Source of the DNA: Apostichopus japonicus
Lineage: Eukaryota; Echinodermata; Holothuroidea; Aspidochirotida; Stichopodidae
DNA length: 60,000 nt
Assembly: GCF_037975245.1 (NCBI RefSeq)
Contig: NC_092566.1
Span: forward strand, 8,972,001-9,032,000
Direction: 5' to 3'
In this document: in pieces, positions 44,901 through 54,405 of the stretch
Layout: each line of letters starts with the position of its first letter
How positions within the stretch are numbered: position 1 is the stretch's first letter
Program-made: the position numbers and the translations under genes
Notes under the pieces: generated by a model
Told to the model about the DNA's origin: nothing
What the model saw: the letters and a program-made list of their open reading frames with translations, nothing else
Database searches by the model: none

Positions 44901-45055
44901 GTCCGATATCTTCTCCTTTTGTTTCCTTCTGTTGAAGGTCATTGTCTATTTTTTGTGCCTTAGTCCTTTTGTTTTGTTGGTATTATCGGTTTGTCACAAG
45001 TTTCCTTTAAACCTGAAAAGGCTACATGGAGTGCAGCCCGAACAGGAATACATCT
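41971..45055. other. Intergenic sequence upstream of SEC31A
   Basis: I see no exon on either strand. It contains a 17-bp direct duplication (GTCAACAGTACTGAGG near 42039-42072), a G-run cluster (43793-43826) and a C tract (43405-43414). Confidence 0.6.
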
Positions 45056-45063
45056 TTTACACA

Positions 45064-45328
45064 CAGGTGCGTAGCCAAGGGGGAAACCGCCCCCCCCCCC
45101 TCCTCCCATATTTTTTGTATTTTCTTTATGGTATCGTTAGTAATTTCAACATAGAAAATGCTTAAATGCAACTTACAAGGCCTGGGAAGTGCCTTTTGCA
45201 GAGATCTGGGGGGCATTTTCGGCCAAAATTTTCTTGTACGCTTCGCGCCAACTTATGGTGGCGCTACGCTTAGATAGTTTGCCTACAAGCTTCGCCCCTC
45301 CCTTGGCAAATTCCTCGCTACGCGCCTG
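45064..45328. mobile_element. hAT-type MITE (265 bp)
   Basis: The ends CAGGTGCGTAGC and CAGGCGCGTAGC are inverted repeats with one mismatch. An exact 8-bp target duplication TTTACACA flanks them (45056-45063 and 45329-45336). It has no coding capacity; the interior has C- and G-rich ends and an AT-rich middle. Confidence 0.88.
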
Positions 45329-45336
45329 TTTACACA

Positions 45337-46479
45337 TCTTGTGCACGTCAATGATCAAACCTTGATATTTGACAGAATGTTACAGAGTTGTGGTTGCCAT
45401 TGTAATTCTGGAAGCCAATGGACTTACATTGTGATGAACGATGGAAAGCGTTTAAATTTACTATTAATGGAATTACACTTGACTCAAGATATAGCCAACA
45501 CATAGTTGGCTGTAACAATGTTTGTCGAAACACGTTTTACACTTTGAGTGGTATTTTATTGCTACTTTTACTTCTAACTGCGGAACCAAAGCAATGTATA
45601 ACGAGATGGGTTGATGTTTATACGGTCAAGGTTCAGTGACTGGCATATTATTTTATTTTGTTCAGATGTGTACGACTGTAGATTTTTACTACGAGTATTC
45701 CAGAGTACACCACAAGTTTACGCCAAATAGCTATAGCTTTCAGTTTCGCGATTCATTTTAATGTTGGTTATGTAACACAATAGCCCATGGTAATAAGTTA
45801 CCATTCAGTTATTCTTCTTGGTAAATATATTTTTGAGATTAGTATTTCAAGCAAAACATTGTGTAACTGTATAACTGTACAAAGAGCATATAGTCACAAA
45901 AGCGAAGTCGACAAGGATATGGGTGGGTGCAATAGTGATGAAACCCCATAACTGTTCTGGCCTTGATTACCCCTTTAAGTAAGAACCACCGTATAGCGCC
46001 ACACCCTATGTCCTTTTAAAGAGTTGACAAGGTTAAGTTGTCAATGGTCGAATTAGTCACTCATCACTTAATGTAATAAACCGTGCATTGGTTTTTTTTT
46101 TTTTTTAATTAGGACAAGATTTGGGTATGGTATTAAATATGTGAGGTGGTACAAAGTATGGAATAGGGTACGTTACCGTATAGTGTAAGGCCTGTAAGGG
46201 TAACGAAAGATCCACGTTAGCAGTTTTATGCATTGCGATGATTCTCTGGACTATATTGTACATGACGCTACACTAAGATATCACGAAGACATATTACATC
46301 GTTCTAACTAACGCAGAATTAAATTTTAACACGTTGTTCGATATGATACCTCCGCCAGGAATATAACAACGCCTCAATGTTCATGTTGGTATGTGCGTGA
46401 GCCCGTTTGTTCGTTTGTAATCGCCTTTTCTAACAAAACGTTTAAGAATGGAAGACGAGAAAACCTTCATGAAGTATAC
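45337..46479. other. Noncoding sequence
   Basis: AT-rich sequence with a poly(T) tract near 46092. No exon, RNA gene or element recognised. Confidence 0.6.
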
Positions 46480-46677
46480 AAAACTATATAAAACTATATA
46501 TAACTCATATATATAGTGAAAAATATTATATATTATATATAAAACTATATATATAAAACTATATATATAACTATATATATAAATAACTATATATAGCTAT
46601 ATATATATAACTATATGTATATATGTAAATAACTATATGTATATATGTAAATAACTATATGTATATATGTAAATAAC

Positions 46678-46749
<72 letters not shown>

Positions 46750-46915
46750 GAAAATCGTTATGAGTTGGAAAATATAAATATATACATAACTATATATAGC
46801 TATATATATATAACTATATGTATATATGTAAATAACTATATATATAGCCTATATATATATGTATAATCATATATATATATATATATATATAAATGTATAC
46901 ATACATACATACATT
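46480..46915. repeat. Complex TA-rich satellite-like array
   Basis: Tandem words AACTATATGTATATATGTAA (22-bp period near 46610-46690, again near 46805-46835) mix with long (TA)n runs. A SINE tail remnant lies inside at 46747-46775. Confidence 0.9.
46747..46775 (-). mobile_element. 3' tail remnant of the tRNA-derived SINE
   Basis: ATTGAAA followed by ATGAGTTGGAAAAT matches the tail of the SINE at 13876-13910 in the same orientation, again directly beside (TA)n. Confidence 0.7.
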
Positions 46916-48167
46916 ACAAACGCGAACACCATACATGCGCGAAACCTATTGGGAATAATTTGCAGACGAACAACGAACGCCATAACATTAATGCTTCTTG
47001 ACGGTAATTGAATCACGATGTTATTCATCCGAGGTTTTAAAAAAGAGTCCCCTGCTTACGGAGCATTATACAGTTCGTATTTCATTTATTCGTTTTATCT
47101 TATCTTATCTTCTCCCTTTTTTCTCTTTTTGCTTTTTTTGCGCAAGGCACACGTACATTTAACTTTAAATTTGGTAATTAGATTTGTTTCATCGGCAATC
47201 AAATTGTAATTTTCTTTTTTCCTTTTTACATCGTGGGCGATTCCGCTGTCAAATTTCATGAAAGGAAGAGGTATTCATTGTCACTGGTAAACGATTTTCC
47301 CTCGCTTAACATCGACCAGCCAACCGTTAACGTAATTTATATTAACGGGCCCGCAGGATTGGCAAGAAAGGAGCTAACGGTGGGAAACATAAGGATGTAT
47401 TGATTTGTCGGGAAGAGTACGGAAATTAAAGTACTAAAAAGGCTTCGGGAATATTGTGATCTAACCGTTTATAGATTCTTTCTCATCTTCAATTCTTTCT
47501 TCATTCTTTTTTTTTCTTATTTCTCAGTGAAATGATTTGACCTTATATGGAGGTCATTTAATAAACAGGCGCCGATCTTCCCTTCTGTTCTATTCTCTCT
47601 TTTTCTTCTTTTTTTTTCTCTCTTTGAATTTTTTTCTTCATTATGCATAAACAGTTTTCACACAAATTTGGAAATTGTTATTAAAGATGTTTGCAACAAA
47701 ATGTAATTGTGTCTAAACTCAGAGATAATAATTTGATTTAATTTGTCTGTTGTATTCTATGTTGATATATTTTGATTTTCATATTGTGTTTATTTGTACT
47801 CGGCATTATATATGTAAAGCAACTGTGCTTAGAGCCAGTATGTATGTTTATTGATGTTATATACAAAGAACGTTATCACTTTTTTTTCTATGTAAATAAA
47901 AATATCTGAATCTTGCGTGACTATATTCCCTTTTTTCCCTCCATGATAGGGATCGGAAAATGGGACTCGGGTTTGGGACTAGGGGTGGGGACTAGCGGTG
48001 GGGCCTGGAGAGTAGAAGGAATTGGATATTTAACTGAAGATGTTGTCTACGGGGTCTGAATACCGGGGATAGGGGGTGGGGGGGGGGGGGGTCAGGAAAT
48101 TCATATGACAGTTTTGGAAAGGTATATAAGCGCCCTCAAAAGTTTAGTTGAACATATAAGAGGTCAT
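46916..48167. other. Noncoding sequence
   Basis: T-rich tracts and G-run clusters (47966-48010 and 48068-48090). No exon recognised. Confidence 0.6.
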
Positions 48168-48300
48168 TTGAGGGCTCCTCTGGAAAGCAGTGCTCTGCAC
48201 TGAGCAGAACTATACCCTCATTAAAGATAATAATTATAATAATAATAATAATTATAATAATAATAATAATAATAATCATAATAATAATTATAATTTGATC
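48168..48300 (+). mobile_element. LINE 3' tail, copy 3, with AAT microsatellite
   Basis: GAGGGCTCCTCTGGAAAGCA and the same CAGTGC/GCACTG hairpin with CCCTCATTAAAGAT match the copies at 8727 and 54251. It ends in (AAT)n (48226-48295), probably an expanded tail. Confidence 0.7.
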
Positions 48301-49171
48301 ATAGACACTTCATGGTCATTGGTTAATCGGTCAAACTCGATTTTTTTTCTTTTTTCCCCCTCTCGTTTGTCGTTGTTTTTAAGTGAAATATCCACAAATA
48401 TAATTCTTCTCGATATATTACATGTTTCGTTCATGAAAATTCCATGCCTGTTACGTCATCGTTTATTCTTGCCGATCGGACGTAAGTTGCTGATATTTCA
48501 AAATTCCGAAAGATAATTTTGATGGCGTTTCAATTGTTTCAAGCCCGCATATGCATCAAAACGAACGGATTTGTAAAATAACTAGGGTGTTCTTAAAGAC
48601 AAAAAGAGTTGTTTTTTAATTGTCACAGCACTGGGGGTTGGCTAATATGTAGTTTAAGTAGCATACTACATTGTGCCGGGGCTCTAAGCAAGTTTAACGC
48701 AGTCATTGGAGTACAGTCATATAGTATGTTGACGTAACTAAACAGTTATCGTCGACAACGTTCGATGCTTTGTAGATTTATCACACAGAGTATATATGTG
48801 AGTACCGTTAACGTAGAAGCCGTACACCCAATATATAACACTCGTGCCTCGTCCAGTTACGAGGCGAGAGCTATAAGTTCCTACAGCATTTTTTTTTTTG
48901 ATCAATGCGGTTTGAAAGACATCATCCCTGCACCAAACCTTATCATCGGCAAAAGATCGGAGCTGAGAGGCAAAAACGGAGAGACAACTAACCCTCTCCT
49001 TTGTCTTTTTATCACTTTTATTGGGACGATGGGTGCCCGGGGGGGGGTCCAATATGTGAAAATCACGTCATTGAAAATTATTTTAGTGAAATATGGTCAG
49101 AGCTGTTCACATGGATTGCCCCTTTTCCATTTCAATTTCCAGTTTTCCAATCACATCACAAAATCGTCAAC

Positions 49172-49789
49172 CCATCCATCCATCCATCCATCCATCCATC
49201 CATCCATCCATCCATCCATCCATCCATCCATCCATCCATCCATCCATCCATCCATCCATCCATCCATCCATCCATCCATCCATCCATCCATCCATCCATC
49301 CATCCATCCATCCATCCATCCATCCATCCATCCATCCATCCATCCATCCATCCATCCATCCATCCATCCATCCATCCATCCATCCATCCATCCATCCATC
49401 CATCCATCCATCCATCCATCCATCCATCCATCCATCCATCCATCCATCCATCCATCCATCCATCCATCCATCCATCCATCCATCCATCCATCCATCCATC
49501 CATCCATCCATCCATCCATCCATCCATCCATCCATCCATCCATCCATCCATCCATCCATCCATCCATCCATCCATCCATCCATCCATCCATCCATCCATC
49601 CATCCATCCATCCATCCATCCATCCATCCATCCATCCATCCATCCATCCATCCATCCATCCATCCATCCATCCATCCATCCATCCATCCATCCATCCATC
49701 CATCCATCCATCCATCCATCCATCCATCCATCCATCCATCCATCCATCCATCCATCCATCCATCCATCCATCCATCCATCCATCCATCC
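49172..49789. repeat. Perfect CCAT tetranucleotide array
   Basis: About 618 bp (some 154 copies) of CCAT with no interruption that I can see. Open frames over it (Ile-His-Pro-Ser or Trp-Met-Asp-Gly repeats) are artefacts of a 4-bp repeat that lacks stop codons. Confidence 0.98.
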
Positions 49790-50551
49790 TTGCGTCATAT
49801 ACCTATTAGATAATGGTCGTGTCTATAACCATTTTTAGATCCCCACTTATGTAACTTATATTTTAATAAAACTCTCCCATAGCTATATATTCAACCCCAC
49901 CCCTCTGAACCCCCACCCCCATCCACATCTTGCTACTCCCTATACATAAAATAAAAAAAATGAAAAAACCGAGTTTGGTTTATATCAATTCCCTTCACAA
50001 GTGACCGAGGTTGAAATAATATTTTTGTTTGGGTCAAACATCTCATTGGTCACTCACCAACCAACCTACTTTTAATGAATTTATGGATGACCTTGATAAA
50101 TATGAATGATACTTTTTTTTAATAAAGTTGTGCGGGGGTTCCACACAAGATGTAAATGAATTAAAACGATCACAACACTTCAGAAGAACCGGTTTATTCT
50201 TTGTAATAAAATAATAAAGAAGTGCCAAACAGGAATTAAAAAGACGAGTTTCCTATATCAACTCATTCATATGTATACGTGTCATAGCGCATATTTAAAC
50301 ATGATCAAGTCTATAGGCTTGTGTGTGCACAAACATTAAATCTGTGATATCTCCCAAATGGAATAATATTTTTGTTAGCTGTTAGATGCTTATGGCATGT
50401 ACAAATGACAATGGTTGGGTTTGCATCTCCTTCACAAACTTAATTCTGTTTTGATGGTGTGGTTGATTGTACTTTCTGATGTACAATATTCTATACTCCT
50501 CACCATGTTGATTATAATTGGTATTTATTAACTATTACAACTTAAACTCAC
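49790..50551. other. Noncoding sequence 3' of the PTP exon
   Basis: AT-rich. The last PTP catalytic exon would be expected in this direction, but no match to the usual xQYxFLH start is evident. Confidence 0.5.
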
Positions 50552-50687
50552 CTCTGACTTGATGACATTTGGATTTCTATTCCTCATCTGTCTTACCACA
50601 TTGAAAACATCCACTGTGCCATTAGCCTCAATCTGCTGTAGGGCCATATCCATGGCAACAAATACACTGCTACGCCCAACACCACTG
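50552..50687 (-). CDS. Protein tyrosine phosphatase catalytic-domain exon (partial gene)
   Basis: A 136-nt exon with acceptor actaacag and donor GAG|GTGAGT encodes 45 codons: SGVGRSSVFVAMDMALQQI, then VDVFNVVRQMRNRNPNVIK. This is the end of the PTP signature loop (HC-x5-R-[ST]) and the following helix of receptor-type classical PTPs. The catalytic His-Cys pair must lie in the preceding exon, at higher coordinates, which I could not identify. GVGRSS in place of GVGRTG recalls some membrane-distal D2 domains, but the loop Arg and the hydroxyl residue remain, so activity is undecided. Neighbouring exons were not found in the window, so a dead fragment is possible. Confidence 0.8.
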
Positions 50688-53600
50688 CTGTTAGTAAAAA
50701 AATGAAGAAACTCCATAAAATTTTCCATCGCAATGAGAGACAAGAATCTATTTTTTTACATAATGAACTTAAAAATAGACAAGAGGGAGAGGGAGAGAGG
50801 AGGAGGAATAAAAAAAAAAAAAAAAAAAGAGAGAAATATAGAGGAAGGTTAAAAAAAAAATCAAAAGAGTGAAAATATGTTGATTAAGGTTACTCAACAA
50901 AGGAAAGATAGCAAATTGATTTACTGGTTCTCATCTCAAGGAGCTAATATCCAAAGAGACGGCTAGTAAAGGAGTATTGGCAAGGAATCCTTGAGGGTTG
51001 GTAAAGAGGGGTGAATGAAGCAAGATAAAAAAAATCGAGGAAATCGATGTTTGATATTTAAAAGAAATAGTACTCTATGTATGTCACGTTGTAACTTAAA
51101 CGAATGCAACCATGCCGAAACGCTAAATTTGATCAAAGTGGGTAGGCAATCAAATTAAGGACAAACTGCTTAGGGTTTGCTTGCAGGTTTACATCGATTT
51201 AAAGTGACTTTTGTCGAGGAAATCTTTTTCTTGGGAAAAGAGAAAAACAAAGTCAAAAGTAAAAGATGGCGAAAAAAAAGTTTGAAAGGGCACAAGAGAG
51301 GAAATTGATAGATTTAATTTATTGGTAAGGCTGATGATTGGTTCTTCAAATCGCTGAATAATATTCATCCGCTACATTAAAAAAAAAATTGTTTACCCGA
51401 GAATTCTTTTCTGAGAAAAAGAAAAAAACGATCGTAATAATAACAATGATAATAATATTAATAAAACGTCATCGGTATGTAGGAGCTATTCAGCGAGCGC
51501 CCATACTAGTGGATACTGGGGGTGGGGTGGGGTGGGAAGGGTTAATGGGTTAAGTTGCACTTCTCCTAGAAAACCAATGGAGAGAAACAAACTGGTTAAA
51601 GCTTAAGGTTCACGGATTCAATTTTAACGCTGAACACCGGTTAACCGGTTAATTCTTTGGACTATTAACCGGTTATAGCAGAAGTACATGAAAGGGGCCA
51701 TCTGCCGCTGTTTGATTCTTTGAATTCAAGTTGGGTTTAATTTACAAATTCTACTTAGAGGAAAACTTTATCTGGAAAAGTATTCTTTCTTTTTTGATCT
51801 TTTCGTTAAAAGCTTTTGAGGAAAACAATTAAAAATGGAACCGGTTCGGGACCGGGCTGGCCTACCGATTTACCAGCTCGGAAGTTCTGAGACGCTGCGT
51901 CACTGAGTCCAAAGCGCTAATGCACAGCGAGGTTGAAATGTAGAAGGTATCAATTTGCCCTTGGTTACCAGACGTGCTATTTTCGTATATATATATATGT
52001 ATGGGGCTTCGGATGCGTCGGTTATTTCTAGGCCCCTGTGTCGTCGGTAGGATCACTGTCCCGGTAGGAGTTTGTTTCCCAGTCCGCCCCTGGTCACGTT
52101 GGTTAGCATATTCTAGAATGCTCATTATAATGGGAAGCCAATTAAGGCTTATTTGTGCGTGGGTATACAGTAGAATCGAAGATGGAAAAGAACATTTGGC
52201 TAAATATCAGTCGTTGCATGCATGGTTGGGCAAAAAAAAGTCATATTAATCGCAAAATATGACTCATTTACACGATTTAAAGTTGGATAGCAAGGCAGCC
52301 AAATGGTTACGATATGAGTTTACGAAAAGTAATTGGCAAATTCCCTGTGTTGTGTCTGCAGATACAACTTAAGACATGTAAAACGTGCTAGGTTATATCA
52401 ATGACGTGCATCCTATGGAGGAGCGCATGCGCACCATATATACCTGTCCCCTTCTATATCATATTTCTTTCCGGGAACAAACAGAAATTAAGAAGTTGGT
52501 ACAGGTGGGTATATGTCTTGCTTTGGAGGTGTTCACGAAGGACCTATGACCTTTGGGGCTCCTGGGCACTTGTAGCCACCTGTTTATCGGAGAAACTCAC
52601 GCTGCATGGGGCGGTATCGTCACCAAATATGCTACTTCGTCAAATAATGGTCATCCTTGCATTTTTTTACTGCCCCTCTTTGATCAGTTATTAACACTAC
52701 GATATGTAATTGTCTATTTTAATAATCTTCAATGGCTGGGCTTCTAATATGGAGATGATCAGAGCTTCTATAAGAAAGTAGGAAAAACGTCTAGCATTTT
52801 GCTTGTCGTACTAAAATATGGGGCTCAATAATGATGATCTTTAAGTATGTGTATATGTGCATGTCTTTTGTACGACCGTGACGTGCCTTGAAAAAAAGAA
52901 CACACGCCCCACGCATGCGCATTATATATTGTGCCAGTATGGTGGAACGAACTTTATAACACAAATTCTACACGTTACTCGAATATTTATGAGCGTTACG
53001 AAGTTTTAATACTTTTATATTGATGCACCAAATTAAGTACATTTGCCACTTTTACCAAAATATCTACACCAAAAAAAAAGAGATATCGATCATCACGAAA
53101 TATCTATAAAAATTTTTACAACCAACGCAGTTTATTTATTTTTTCGGCAAGTTAATGTCCGTTTATATTTCTCTTGAAAGATAAAATAAAAAACACATAG
53201 AAATGACTCCGTGGTTGAAACTTACCTATGAGAAAACGTGAAAAGGAAAAAAGCATTTAAGAAGACACGCCTGCTTGTTATTGGATTTAAAAGCACTCAT
53301 TCATTGAAGTTAGATGCGAGGCGTGTTCGGCACGTGACTTTGCATCATTTGAATGAGAGAAATAGCTTGTGGGAATTTCAATTGGTTAACTTTCACGACG
53401 GTTGCGATGTGTTTGATAATAGCCGATCGAATTGAATAATTTTGATTTGGACAAGGAAACTAAAAATATAAAAAATAAAACCCATTGAATATTGATAATG
53501 TTATAGTACGAAGATGAGTTCACCGAATGGAAATTTACAACTGAATCTTTTATGATACCAGTTTGATGTTTCATTTTTTATGTTTTGTTTTGTTTTGTTT

Positions 53601-54059
53601 ATTTAGTGTTTAAAAAAAGGAAACCATTCTAAACAACGGTGGAAAGGTTACTTTGTTATATTTGCTTGAAAGAAACTTGATCGTTATAACACGGGTAGTG
53701 AAAGAGGGTTTATTTTTGGGGAGGAGGAGGGGCAGGTGTCACCTAACACCCACAACATGCGTCATAAAAGTTTTCTTCTCGCCTCTACTCGCCCAAATAT
53801 CAGAATCCAGTGTTTCATTGTAGATATTTCAGATTAGATATTATACTGCTCATGCGCTCTTAGCAACTCAGTAACTGAAGTCATAATGTGACTTTGGTTT
53901 GATATGTTATTTAGTTTGATATTCAAACCGATAGTTTTAGGCAAAATTATATCTGCTGTGCATCAAGTATATATACGAGAAATTTAAATTTAATTTTTTT
54001 CTGTAGCGAAAGTTGCATTAATTTTTTTTCTCTATAAATCCACGCATTTTTTTAAAAGT
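50688..54059. other. Noncoding sequence, probable intron or flank of the PTP gene
   Basis: No exon recognised. Two NRF1-like words GCGCATGCGC or CGCATGCGC (52426 and 52912), a cluster of AACCGGTT motifs (51636-51846) and a G-run cluster (51518-51543) stand out. Confidence 0.5.
51636..51846. promoter_or_regulatory. Cluster of AACCGGTT (Grainyhead-type) motifs
   Basis: AACCGGTT occurs at 51643-51650, 51667-51674 and 51839-51846, with a CACCGGTT at 51636. AACCGGTT is the known Grainyhead-family consensus. Two further copies lie at 50187 and 58902. Enhancer function is inference. Confidence 0.3.
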
Positions 54060-54405
54060 AGTTCTGTCTATCAATATCACTCTTGTGAAAGAATATTTCG
54101 CAAATTTTACGAACCTGTGAAACCTGTACAAAAATCGACATATAAAAGTTCATTGAAATGCTTGCCAAATCTTAATATTTTTAAACGCAATATGAAAACT
54201 TATATATTTTGTTTAGATGTCCGATATTTGTTTGTCTATCTTTTTGCCGTCCTTTTTGTGCTTTTGGATGTTTACCGTTTTTCTACTGCATAATATTGTA
54301 TATATGTATTTTGTATTGAGGGCTCCTCTGGAAAGCAGTGCTTCTGCACTGAGCAGGAACACCCTCATTAAAGATGACAATAATATAAAAAAGTAATAAA
54401 AAAAT
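54060..54405 (+). mobile_element. LINE 3' end with possible ORF2 C-terminus, copy 2
   Basis: An open frame through 54150-54230 reads SLKCLPNLNIFKRNMKTYIF, similar in pattern to the LP...FK..LKTYLF ends of CR1-like reverse transcriptases. The shared 3' tail follows (54251-54405), with the CAGTGC/GCACTG hairpin and CCCTCATTAAAGAT. The protein similarity is short; the tail match to 8727 is firm. Confidence 0.6.

Noticed and set aside
49151-49838. Long open frames over the CCAT array (Ile-His-Pro-Ser and Trp-Met-Asp-Gly repeats)
   Set aside because: A perfect 4-bp repeat without stop codons is open in every frame on both strands; there is no sign of coding.
52401-52747. Possible plus-strand gene after the NRF1-like site
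   Set aside because: Two overlapping short frames of about 60-100 codons have no recognisable domain, and neither shows splice or codon signals.
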